Source: Symsagittifera roscoffensis (Eukaryota; Xenacoelomorpha; Acoela; Convolutidae). From it: 64,000 nt of DNA. The notes under the pieces were generated by a model that searched no databases, was not told the DNA's origin, and saw only the letters and a list, made by a program, of their open reading frames with translations. Shown piece after piece: positions 21,201 to 31,400 of this stretch (positions are counted from its first letter, which is position 1; every line of letters starts with the position of its first letter). A program made the translations under genes and the position numbers. The stretch lies in contig NC_087064.1 in NCBI RefSeq assembly GCF_963678635.1, positions 30,533,740-30,597,739 of the forward strand, read 5' to 3'.

Positions 21201-22126
21201 AATGGCAGGTCATTGACGATGGTGGTCATTATCCGCAGGATGATTACTCGACGCCAGAAGTAGAAACGGATCTCGAACAGAGTGAGATAGAGAGGAGGGA
21301 GAACACGAACTTGAGGATTCTAGAGTGGATGCGTGATGTCAAAGACGAGAGCCGCGAAGGACAAAGCATTCAGCAAGTCGATGTATCAGCAGCAAATTAC
21401 ATGAAGACAGAGGACCCTCTTTTCGGATGGACGGCAACAGACAGGCCACTGGACATTCCTCAGGACAATTCAGACCCGACAACATCGACGGGGACGTCGA
21501 TAAATATTTTTGTCCGGGGAGTGGGGGTAGGACTTACCCACACCGAAAATTTGATGATAAAGAAGCTCAAGGAAGTGAGAGAAACGAGCGAATTGGAACT
21601 GGAGGAAGAAGAACCAGAGCCTACTATAGGTCGGAATTTCAAAACGAAATTCGAAATACCCAACGAATACTCGGAGAACATCATGATAACGGATAGCGAC
21701 TTCATCCTGTCAAACAGGACCAGCGCGATCTGCATCACGGCGGACATGAGTTTCAAATCAAGATTGGAAGCTGACTTCAAAAGAGAGTACCAGAATGTAG
21801 AGTTTCTGTTCAGACTGAGACCAGGACTGGGAGGGATGGCAGCGCTTCCACCGTCAGTGGCACAAGTCCCGGGCAAATATCTGTGCTTCCTAGTAACGAG
21901 GGTCAATGACAGGAACACAATCGATCCCGAACACGTGATATTGGCACTAACAAGATTACGAGACTTCATGATTGAAAGAGGGATAACAGAAGTCTCAATG
22001 CCGGTGTATGACCCAAACAGGGGCAAACTGAGCCCGAGGGAATTGTACGCTATCCTACATGTGGTCTTTGCAGAAACTGAGATAATGGTGTATCTTCATA
22101 AGAAGTACTACTTGAGCATCGCCTGA
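18245..22126 (+). CDS. pol: ORF2: RNase H end, integrase, macrodomain-like tail
   Basis: 1,293 codons; the listed ATG is not a true start, because the frame is the downstream half of Gag-Pol after a one-base shift. Residues ~20-105 finish RNase H. An acidic linker of about 400 residues has a KVTF motif at 277-280. Integrase follows: HHCC zinc domain at about 518-560 (HDQMGH, CLAC), catalytic Asp 590, Asp 649 and Glu 685 (DD35E spacing), and a GPF module at about 798-856 (KKWRGPFMITEV). The last 430 residues are not usual for gypsy: an acidic stretch, a conserved block FVRGVGVGLTHTENL, then about 1150-1290 resembling a TARG1/OARD1-type macrodomain, with GKYLCFLVTR at 1210-1219, MPVYDPNRGKL at 1252-1262 and a closing strand MVYLHKKYY. 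Both catalytic positions of TARG1 (Lys84, Asp125) appear replaced, so ADP-ribose binding without hydrolysis is the more likely role. Element 2 keeps the whole tail. Confidence 0.88.
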   Translation: MEWEDSLETNSVGSKVLSDTEMKYGAPKAEMFAVVTFVEKYRAYLGSEPFKLRVDNRALSWLKTYSMDQSYIGRWIVRLDGYNMIIEHRTRDKHQNADSLSKKTEFYERQEQREADRPEIKDGFSFMDKETYDSLPLTRWLDKSGKPIEDHPELPKEPPEKTILRKSKRIPIEIILKSKIVKETLKAKGYDLNQVEAGTAQIDDDLMRLLEKLSDDKPVIQEKGTEKPEFTILRRKETVNDTDSSRGSVTDSKDVVRSLVDKIPEDVLEQTRVRKKKVTFKEDTEHLGPGQESGECSRFTEEGTGEGKLSGEREGWDEDSDESSENQDSLCMILAEEKTRHHDRELQTDPSSGTYNMDIQEMRGGEELEKMAVARKPFRELSCNSNIRTNLVPEDDMKIVKRMICVKLSDDIHNPGEMNGQIMALKEHVKARYRLSDLIRAQKNDKMTCNLSKWIQSGVKEKGELEEDSYKILSQFYKEKKDLLYHTAEGVVACKRRDEEKILHKHNLIILPQLYQTEVLFRSHDQMGHQGIDKVQQRILHRFDWPGMRKACERWVNACLACLQVKDPRKMKFPLKSVESSEFNEVVQIDHQKICMTESGYNQILVIIDHFTKLAEAVPCQTASAEETCDHLITHWISRYGCPMTFQSDNGKAFVGDLTKELMKRSHIAQAHSTTYHPQTNGLVERQNRTLVNMLRVYCSRYMTDWDKYLPQVVGAYNSTQHSTTGISPFMMLTGRERAMPLTFFYPEYEGKRTSPQAYVKEAIKRQQELNELCRRNTAQAQMRQRRKYDEKILRAKPYEVGQYVWVFQNVIPPKGTKKLLKKWRGPFMITEVHQQGRFYRLSTGRAAHYENLKPHVPSPEDWCIPKDMEGLEYLVVEPSCEVNEKGTREKNDGNENLSLDDNEKIGVGSDAGSFVEEDWNDPEQDEVPKWMEPDRPTPPETRTGNRKRTGMRYNRYGDDFLIDKIQPDNLGEELLKAGELEAGEEWQVIDDGGHYPQDDYSTPEVETDLEQSEIERRENTNLRILEWMRDVKDESREGQSIQQVDVSAANYMKTEDPLFGWTATDRPLDIPQDNSDPTTSTGTSINIFVRGVGVGLTHTENLMIKKLKEVRETSELELEEEEPEPTIGRNFKTKFEIPNEYSENIMITDSDFILSNRTSAICITADMSFKSRLEADFKREYQNVEFLFRLRPGLGGMAALPPSVAQVPGKYLCFLVTRVNDRNTIDPEHVILALTRLRDFMIERGITEVSMPVYDPNRGKLSPRELYAILHVVFAETEIMVYLHKKYYLSIA

Positions 22127-22646
22127 GTCGGGTACATGGGGGTATCGAGTCGGGTGTGAGGGAGGAGTCTTGAGTTAGGTACTGGGGTGCGGCGCAGGTA
22201 AAGGGATCTTAAAGATATGATTGGCATGACAATTAAATTTTAAAACGAGTTAACGGTGCTAAAACATAAAATGAATCTGCATGCTTTTAAGGGAATTCCA
22301 ATTGAATTGTTTTAAGTGATATGAAAATGATAAGATTTTAACCATACTGGTAAAAGGGGGGTCTCTAGGTTAGGAACATGACATGTCAAGTTTCAATATG
22401 CTTTCTGTTTTCAGATCAAGTTTGAAAAACAAAGTTGAAAATCCAACTATACTCCAGCGAGAAACAGAGAGAGAAATCTTGATTGAACTCGCGATAATCG
22501 GCACTTGCAGCAAATATTTGCAAGGGAACATTTCGAGAGAATTCTTGAGTTGGGTAATACTTGAGTCGGTAAGGTAATTCTTGAGCTGGTAAGGTAATTC
22601 TTGAGCTGGTCAACACATACCTGTATACATCCCGAAGTCACGAAGA
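22127..22646 (+). other. Spacer between Pol and ORF3
   Basis: 520 bp without a long ORF. It holds five CTTGAG words, including a doublet GTAAGGTAATTCTTGAGCTG just before ORF3, and a splice acceptor. Confidence 0.7.
22401..22414 (+). promoter_or_regulatory. Candidate splice acceptor for ORF3/ORF4 RNA
   Basis: CTTTCTGTTTTCAG fits the 3' splice-site consensus. Reading on, the first ATG met is that of ORF3 at 22647, which is what a subgenomic mRNA would need. Confidence 0.55.
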
Positions 22647-25208
22647 ATGGCAGACCGATTATGGAAATCCGTGCCCGCGGCCCTGAGGAAGCCCACTCTT
22701 GATGAGCTGTACAGGCGCCTGAGGGACTTGGACTACACCCAAATAGACGAGAGAATGGCGGTGATGCTGAATGCCATCCTCCAGTTGGAGGACCAGGGTG
22801 AGTGCAGGGAGTCTGCAACGGAGGCTGTCTTGATGATCGGCTACAACACCGAGGGAATATCGAACCAAGAACAGACCAGATGGTTGTCTTGGAATGTGGA
22901 TGGAGGAGTAAGGGGTTTTGACTTGGCAAGGAATCCTGGCCTGAATAACAATACCGAATATGGCGCAGGGGAATTCCCACTACCGACTAGGCCAACAGTG
23001 AGGTCCACAAGCCAGAGCTCGAGTAGGGTGCCATCGATGTCACGAATGCAACAGACGACCGAGGCATATCCGGATCTAGGTGTTCTAAAGAAAGAGCTCG
23101 AGAAGACGCAGAAGGAAAGGAATAAGGCGAACCTCGATCGGGATCAGGCAAATCTGGATCGGGAGAAGGTTCAGCTGGAAAGGGACCAGGCGGTCAACGA
23201 GCGAGACCAGGCTCTGAGGTTGCTTGAGATACAAAAAGCTGAGCATCAACAGGAGTTAAGGGTGAATCGTGATCAACTGAGGTCGGAATTAGACAGAATA
23301 GAACAACGACAACGCGAGCTTGATGCACAGAAGGGAGCCAGGCCGAAGGAGCGAGTGGTCACCAGCTCGAGGCCAGAGTCACGTATGGAGGTGGATGAGG
23401 CCCCCAGAGCAAGAGCACGGTTCAACCTTGACCGCGAGGCCCGTGAACACATGAGTGAAGGGTTGGAAGTTTGGATACCGAATGACGCAACGTCTTCCTT
23501 GCGTAGCCTAGAGACGCAACCCATACGCCCACTGATGGATGTGGAGCTGCCGGGATATACCCCAACCTCGACCTCGAGTGACAGTCAGGTGAGCGGCGGC
23601 TCATCGCGTCTGAGAGAACTGGGCGAGAGATTGCGACAAAAGAGTCGTGAGAGTTCGGCAAGACCGGAGCTTCCCCCGACGTGGAGGGAGCAGCCGGTTA
23701 GGAGTGTCGTGATCTTGAGTTATAAGAAGAATACAGAGGGGAGGTACCACAGGCACAATCGGCTGGACTGGAGTACGGAGCAGAAAGCTAGGAGAGACTG
23801 CTTTCATGATGCGGCCTGGGTGCAATACATGGCGCCACCCCGGGTACCAGAAGGTGCGGTTCATCTAATCGTAGGGGACAGCCTGGTGCGGGTGTTGACC
23901 CGGATCCGATCGCACTGGCAGACGGGAATCTTGAGTTTCGCTGGAGCTGCCACGCCACAGATGTTAGCAACGCTTGACATGCTGGGGATGACCAAAGTAT
24001 ACACGGTGACCCTGATGATCGGGACCAACGATGTATCAAGGGGTGAAGCGAGGAAAATAACAAGGCTGCACGATAAGGTGAGCTGCCTTCTTGAGGAACT
24101 GAGGATTCAGATGGACCCCATCCTGTTGACGATATGTACTGTCCCCTACAACATGATGTTTGATCAGCACGCCTTGGAGATGAACGAGAAGGTGCGGAAC
24201 CTAAACAAGGGGATAAGAGACATCCACCGGAAGAGTGTGCTCCCTGTCAGACTGTTGGACGTGGCAGAGCGCATGGAGAAAGAGGGATTCCCTGAAGACA
24301 CCTCCAGTGATGGAATCCATTTTGATAGACCGAGGGGAGCAGAGTGGCTAAACGACGTCTTCCAAGAACACATAAATGCGCTGGAGGCGGATCTGCTAGA
24401 GACAGCCCAATTCACTTTAGGACCACCTCCGAACCCACCATTCCTGGCCTCAAGGGCCTTGTCTGGTCGCTTGGGACCGAGAGTTGACACTAGAGACAGT
24501 TCAAGGAGCAGCCAGACCAGATTGCAGAGTGCCACGCCAATGGAGTCTGAGGAGGTGACGTCATCAACACCTCCAAGCTCGGCGATATCCTCAGTGGTAG
24601 TGGCAGAGAGCAAACGGGAAAATAAGTCTATGGAGACCGCTCGCTTGAGATATCCTGAGAAGGTGAAAGAACTGGATCTAGAGAGTTTGGAATGCAGGCA
24701 AGAATTGGCGGAAACCCTGGGGATCGAACGAGTATCACACGAGGATTTGAATAGGCATCATTGCGTGGACTGGTTGAAAGCTCATGAGGCGCACTTCTCG
24801 AGAGCGAAGTTGATGGAGACCACAGACCTGACGGGAATTTCCACAAAAACGATCATGGGACCCATTAACTACAGACCTCTCAAGCTGCTGGGGAGTCCGG
24901 GACTTATAGCAGAACCTCCCAAGCACCGAACTAGCATCGCCAGGATCAGGTTGGCAACCCCGGCACAGTTGAAGGTGGTAGACAAGCTACTCAATCCGGG
25001 AGGAACGGGATTGCCAGATGCCGCTTACGAAGGCTCGAAATTGGCGGAAGATCCCAGGTACGGGAAGCCCTGTGGGAGTACCCAGCTGGCCAAAACCCTG
25101 GCAGTGTATGATAGAGCAGACCCAGCTGCTGCGAGAGTAGTCATTGTGGCGGGATCAGACTTCGAAGGAACGTCTCCCAAGTTGTTCTGGCCGGAGACTT
25201 TGATATAA
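22647..25208 (+). CDS. ORF3: coiled-coil protein with SGNH/GDSL hydrolase-like domain
   Basis: 853 residues from a clear ATG. The N-terminal 120 residues are helical and shared with element 2. Residues about 142-230 are a charged coiled coil with repeated RDQA-type heptads. Residues about 340-575 are an SGNH hydrolase-like domain: block I IVGDSLVRV with Ser 412, block II FAGAATPQ, block III MIGTNDVSR (GTND 459-462), block V SSDGIHFD with Asp 555 and His 558, so the full Ser-Gly-Asn-His set is present. Such domains hydrolyse esters; related esterase domains occur in ORF1 of some LINEs (CR1 type) and in some giant retroelements. The C-terminus (VIVAGSDF) looks like the start of a second related domain that breaks at TAA 25206-25208 and resumes downstream. 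It is probably translated from a spliced RNA. The substrate is unknown. Confidence 0.85.
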   Translation: MADRLWKSVPAALRKPTLDELYRRLRDLDYTQIDERMAVMLNAILQLEDQGECRESATEAVLMIGYNTEGISNQEQTRWLSWNVDGGVRGFDLARNPGLNNNTEYGAGEFPLPTRPTVRSTSQSSSRVPSMSRMQQTTEAYPDLGVLKKELEKTQKERNKANLDRDQANLDREKVQLERDQAVNERDQALRLLEIQKAEHQQELRVNRDQLRSELDRIEQRQRELDAQKGARPKERVVTSSRPESRMEVDEAPRARARFNLDREAREHMSEGLEVWIPNDATSSLRSLETQPIRPLMDVELPGYTPTSTSSDSQVSGGSSRLRELGERLRQKSRESSARPELPPTWREQPVRSVVILSYKKNTEGRYHRHNRLDWSTEQKARRDCFHDAAWVQYMAPPRVPEGAVHLIVGDSLVRVLTRIRSHWQTGILSFAGAATPQMLATLDMLGMTKVYTVTLMIGTNDVSRGEARKITRLHDKVSCLLEELRIQMDPILLTICTVPYNMMFDQHALEMNEKVRNLNKGIRDIHRKSVLPVRLLDVAERMEKEGFPEDTSSDGIHFDRPRGAEWLNDVFQEHINALEADLLETAQFTLGPPPNPPFLASRALSGRLGPRVDTRDSSRSSQTRLQSATPMESEEVTSSTPPSSAISSVVVAESKRENKSMETARLRYPEKVKELDLESLECRQELAETLGIERVSHEDLNRHHCVDWLKAHEAHFSRAKLMETTDLTGISTKTIMGPINYRPLKLLGSPGLIAEPPKHRTSIARIRLATPAQLKVVDKLLNPGGTGLPDAAYEGSKLAEDPRYGKPCGSTQLAKTLAVYDRADPAAARVVIVAGSDFEGTSPKLFWPETLI

Positions 25209-25402
25209 TCTTTGCCAGGAGCTGAATTAAATCAGATGTTAACTCTGGTAGTGGCAATAAAGTCGGAGATGCCCTGTGAACCTGAGCTGCTGTTGTTTGC
25301 AGGGATGAATGATCACCTGCACGCGATGGGACTTCTTGAGCAACTAAAGGGCGATGAAATTCGAGGAAGATATGGGAAGCCATTCAAGCGTTGTTTGCGG
25401 CG
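25209..25402 (+). pseudogene. Broken link between ORF3 and ORF4
   Basis: After the ORF3 stop the same frame stays open to 25406 and reads ELNQMLTLVVAIK ... PELLLFAGMNDHLHA, then the sense moves to the ORF4 frame near 25380. AGMND resembles SGNH block III. ORF3 and ORF4 may have been one protein, or ORF4 may have started here; one stop and one frameshift now separate them. Confidence 0.55.
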
Positions 25403-28400
25403 ATGAATGAAGTGCAAGAGAATGTTGTCTCGAGATTCGGGTCCAAGACGAAGGTGGTGTTTACCACATCCCCTGGATACGCGAATATGCCACCCGCCCT
25501 ACAGTTCGTGTACGCGGTCTTGATCCTGATAGCAGAAGGGAGTGAATGGCGGATTCTAATGGCAGCCCCCAATCGGGAGTTGGAGCCATCGAACCTGAGG
25601 CTTCGCAAGTCAGAATTGGCGGCGGCATGGGCGGACATATCTCATGCACTGAGGGGCTTTTATGGACTAGCCGACATCCTGATCGTATTAGACGAGGTGC
25701 TCTTGCGGGAGATATCGAACTTTGCCAGGCAGCTCAAGTTCAGCCCAGTCATCGGGGACGATCACCCGGCGATAAGCAAATTAACGGCCAGCCTGTGGTT
25801 TCGGAGTATGGATGTGAAGATCACGAACTCCACCAGCAAGTCTAGAGGTCCCAGTAACGAGAGAAGAAATGTGGCCGAGACGGAAAAGCAATTAGGATCG
25901 TTGAAATATCGTTTGACTCAAGAGAATGGCTGGTGGCCATTTTTGACACCAAGGCTGGAGAACGCCACGAATAAGACAAGGGAGGAAGCACCACTCCTCG
26001 TGAAGCAAGTCTGGAGTTTCCTAGAGAAGCAACTGGAGCTGGCCGAAGTAAGAGACATGACGGTGGCTAGATTTGTCTCGGCCGCCAATGAAGTGACGAT
26101 CGCAGGGTTCTGGAGAGAGCACGCCAAAGGCGAATTGAAGACTCGGAGGGATTACGAGATTCTTAAGTTCTTGAGTCCTTGCTGGGAGAAGGAATTCTTG
26201 GCAGGAATATTCGGTACCACGGCGACTATCTTTGGAGCCTTCGTGCAGGAGATACTGGGCATGCCCATCAGCCTGCTCTTGGCCCTGTATTTGGTCTACC
26301 CCAGATACTTGTTCAACATGGGTCCAGCATACATGTTTAGTCGGGGAGTGGAGACACTTCGAGTCGATGGGTACCTGGCACTAGTGCTCTTGACCCATGG
26401 GGAATTGGTGTCGTTTCATCGATTAATGGAATATGGAGAGCCTCTGTCTATGGGGAGAGTCCACACGAGCATTGAAACCAGCTCCTACAAGTGTGCCGCA
26501 GGATTGAAGACGTTGCTAGTGCAATACCTCATGATGCAAAATCGGCACATGACGGGTGAAGATGAGAATCCAACTTCGAGAGAAGAATGGAAGAAGACGA
26601 ACAGAGGGATGCCTCTGCTGACGGACCTATGCCTGGCAATGAGGTCGGACCCAATGGGGATAATCCGGGGCCTAGAGGAGGTGGTGACCTGCATTTATGG
26701 TCCAGCAGTGACGTACGCGTTCCCAGACCCTCTGGTGACAACGTATCGTCACTCTGTAACGCACTTGAGCCTTATCAGTATACTGGATGGGACGGCGTTA
26801 AATTGGTGTCAGCAGGAGGTGCTCAGAGGGCGAATGAGCAACACGGTACTCTTTGGAAAGGTGAAAGATGCCGAGCTGATAGTGTACAACTTCAGGGGGC
26901 AAATGCAATGTAGAATGGGAGGCAAGCGAGAGGGTCCCATTGAAATGTATCCCAAATTCTGGAACTTGAACCCATTGGCGGCGGACGGACGAGAAATCTT
27001 GAGAATTCCTGCCTGGAAGGAGTGCTTCGCACTGGTGAAGAGGGAGCTGGAGACCATAATGGAGAAAGAAATCCTCCCGGCCACCATGCCTGAGTTCCCA
27101 ATAGTCAGGAGGATGACCTTAGGAATGAATAGTCCCTTGGTAGTTCCCTCCATAATGGCGAGGATGACGACGGAGGAAATGCAGAAGGATTTCACTGATG
27201 GCTGGGACCCCCTGTTCATTGGCTACACGGCGGCGGTCTACTTCCATACCAGCGAGATGAAGGTAAATTCGTGGACGACGCAAGCGAAAAAGAGTAGAGG
27301 TTCGCAGCCCCCAGGGTATGAGGTGCGGAAGGTCTTGAGAACTCTTGAGAAGGAGGGACTTGAGAACATGTTACCCATATGGGATGATGGCAGGATGATC
27401 GTGATGGAGGGGCACGTCGCACTGGTGGACGACATGAAATTTGCCACGAGAAAATATAAGGCGCCCTATGGCTTGGAACAGGTGGAAATAAGACAGGAAG
27501 GAACAGAACTAGATGCAGCAGGTCAACTGCATGTAGCACTGACGAAATACAAAAAGCTGGATCCTACGACACCATCACCACTGTCCGTGGACACACCTGG
27601 AGACAAGAGGAGCGGACCCGTCGAGGACCGATTTAAGAAAATTCTCGAGAGAAGGAGACATGAGTCAGAAGAAGAGAGTATGGATGAAACTCTCAGTGAA
27701 GCCGGTGAAGACATGGAAGTGGGGAATACGCCTGAACCAGGGCCATCAGGGGAGGAGCTCACCACTCAAGAGCTGTTGAAAGATTTGAGCGAGGAGAATT
27801 GGGCAGATACTGCCACACCACCCCTGATTCCGTCTCCCCGGAAGGATCTGGAATTGCCATTGGAAAGTGAGACCTTCAATATGGGGATGATACTCTTGAG
27901 CTCGGAGGAAAGGGAAAAGAACACTTTCGAAGGGAACAGGGACATATTCCTGGGATCACTGAAGGACGATGCTTGGCAGGAGTTCTTGGAAGAATTCAAT
28001 CAAGAAGTGGGCAGCGAGACGACGCTGGACAAATTCAAGAAGGAACTGTGGGACACAGTCGTAAGATTTGGAGAACCGCTTCTGATAGGAACGGGCCTAG
28101 ATGAGAAGGCGAGAAAAGAACTACTGAGCAAGCTGGTAGAGCTGAGGAATTCACGATCGAAGACTAGAGAAGAAAAATGTGAGGACAGCTCTACTCGGAG
28201 ACAAAAAACTGTAGATAAAATGGTTGATGATATAAAAAGGGATAAGGTTGGGACTAGTAATATGATTAAAAGTACTAATATCCTTAAGGCTCGAGCAGGG
28301 GGGAGGCAAGAGTTGGAAGGAGTGGATGGAGAGGTCGAATCAGTGATGGTAGCCACAACACCCTCAAGTAGAGATGTGAAGACTCGCAAGAGGAAGAGAG

Positions 28401-31400
28401 AAGTGGAAGGATTGGGTAGTCCTTCAGTGGATGCTGTTTCGGAAGGAAACTTGAGAGAGACGGCGCCCATGGTTTTGGCTAGATGCAAGACGGCGGCATA
28501 CAAGAGCAGCTCGGAACTCAGAAGACCACTTGAAGTAGAGAGGGAAATAGAGGTTTCCACCAGTTCGACATCGGAGGAAGACTTCAAGCCTCAGAAGATA
28601 AACGTGAAGAGAGGTTCAACGAACGGACAGACATGGGAAGTAGATGTCGGCAAAGAATGGATCTCGAAGGCACACCAGGCCACGGGCAAGCGAGTGACAA
28701 GTGATCCATTGGAAAGGAACAAGACGAGGAACACCTCCCGGACGTGGTGGGTGGCCCTTGAAACATTGAAAGAAATGGAGGACTGCTGGAAGAAGTTGGA
28801 CAGTGGAGTAGCTCGCAAGCGACGTAATTGGGCCACCCAGCAAAAGGCCGAGGTTAATAGAATAGAAATGGCAAGTCATCTGAAGAGGTCCTGGCAGAGT
28901 TTGTTGAAGGATCATTTTGAAGAAGCAATGAGGACACCCTCATCAGCACCACCATTAATGGCGAATCCCTTCGTTAGAACTGCAGGACAATTAATGTTCA
29001 CCTGGAGTCTGGTGGGGATAGAGCTGGAAACACTGACCTCGTATGACAGGCTGAAGTTGGGAAGCAAGAAACTAGATGTGTATCAGGCACTGATGCAACA
29101 CGTAGCCAGGGACAACTCAGGCTTGAGCCTGGCCAGAAGAAAGGATGCCACGTGTTTCTTGAGATGGATAATGTCGATGATGTCTGATAGCACCATCCTG
29201 GCATGCCAACAGAGAGCAAGCGCAAGCAAAACCATGGAAAAAAGAGTCTCAACGGTCATCTTGAACGTGTATCAGAGCACAGGAATAGAAAAGGAAGAGG
29301 GTTCCAGACTATCCCTAGAGAACCATAGGAAGCTAGACGAGGTACGGAGGTTTTATAATAAGAAGTTCGAAGAGGAACATGATGTTCACCGTAACCTGGC
29401 CTCGTCAGAGCAGTACTCGAGAATCAGCGAGAAGGGGGAATACCAATATGTGTCTGGAGTGATGGGAATGGCCTACAACCCCTTCTTAGACTCGGAAGCT
29501 GGAGGCGCCCACAGGAACCATGAGGTAGCGGAGCTACTGAAGTTTTGGACAGAAAGAATAATGGAAATAGACGCGGTGGAAAAAGAGGGGACGAGCCTGG
29601 GCCTGATTCTTGAGAAAACACCAGAGGTGGTGAGCATACCACGTTCAGACAAGAGAGTTGAAGTGAACATGGGCGATGGAAATGGCTTGTTAACCACGAA
29701 CTTGGGAGTGGTATGGAAACTATTAAGACCCTCCTGGTGTCCACATCCCCACGCGAGTCTGATCGAGGAAACCACCGAGCGAGTGAGGTTAGCACCAACG
29801 GAAGATGAAGATCTGGCAAAGTTGAGTGTGCTGCATAAGCTAATTTCACCTCAGATGCAAGAGCCAGGCGAAAAGACTAGTAATCCCGGGTCAGCAAAGA
29901 AATTGGAGCCGGGTAGCTGTCTGGATTCGACGTGTGGAAACGGAGAGCACACCTGCGATGGACGGTCATGCGTTAGAATACTGTCATTTCAAAAAGAAGA
30001 CCTGGTCACTTGGTTCGAAGACATAACAGAAAGGGAGAAAAGTGAAGTGCAAATAGTAGCGGAGTGTTACGCGAGAACCACGGTGAATATAGCGACAGCT
30101 CTCGGATTCTTCTCGAGAATGTGTAGTCTGCAGTCACTGGAAAGACTAGAATCTGAACATCATTTAGTGACGGCGTTGAGCGTAGAATCATGGCCCGGGG
30201 TGTTGCAGGTGACTCAAAAACACATCCGGAGCTGGAAGGTTGGTCTCGAGGCGGAAATGGGATTTCCCATGAGCGAAGCTTATGGCTTGCCATTGAACGC
30301 GAAATCGCTGATAGGGTCAATGATGGCCAACTTGTGCGGAAGTCACTACCCACTGCACATGGTGATGGTGGAAGCATCCAGCCAGAGAGTACTGGTGGAC
30401 AAGGCCTTCTCAGTGCCCAAGTGCGTGAGGTTGGCTCGGATATCGCATCACTCGCACAGGTTGTTGAGAAAAATCAGAGGGACAGTACCAAAAGAATTGA
30501 GAGATGACTTGAGTGAAATCTGGGGAGAAGAACTTTTGAAGTTGGAGAGAGAGAACACAAGCGATCACGAGAGACAAAACGTGATCGGAAAACCTGTGGG
30601 AAGTGCTCCAAACCCGGAAGATAACGACACGATGCATGAGAAAATGATGGAGCTTGAGCCTCTCTTGGAAGCCTCAGGGGAGCGTAACCTCAGGAGCATT
30701 GAAATCACCCATGGAGAATGCCCATGCCACTGTTTAGCGCAAACGGTGTGGTATCCAGATCACAAGAACCTTTGCCTGGTGTGGGATATGGAAGAAATCC
30801 GGTCGATTGGACTACCGGATCACCGACAGAAGGTGACGATCTTGGTAGTGAGTACGATCTTGGCTCTGAGATGGATAGAAGAGAATATAACGAAGTATCG
30901 GGAAGCGGGGACGCCAACGGCAGAGTCAATACACGCGATAGACTACGGCAGGAGACTCGAGTTTTTTGAGACTGCGTGCAAAGTATTCGCCATACCAACG
31001 GAAGTCAGACATGTCTGGAGCCGTTTGAGGTACTTCCCATGGTTTCGGGCGACGCTGACGTCCTGGTTGTACATGACAACGAAAGATCACATGAGAAAAC
31101 ATCAAAAGGAGTATCGACAGTTCCAGGCCGAGATTGGGCCGGAAGCTTTCAAGAGACCCCTGTTAACCCATCGTAATGCAATCACGACAGGATGGAAGAG
31201 AGTGGGTAAGATGTCTAGAGACAATACCAAGGCGAGGGAATCGATACTAGAGGAGGACCTGGCGAAGAACGTGAGCTTGAGCCTGCACAACTCCTTTTGC
31301 TTGAACCGGGAATCTAGGGTGAAGGCACTACCCAACCAAGCAAAGAGGTTGCAAGAGCAAAGAGAATGGATGCGATCCTACGAACAGCTGAAGGCTTGGG

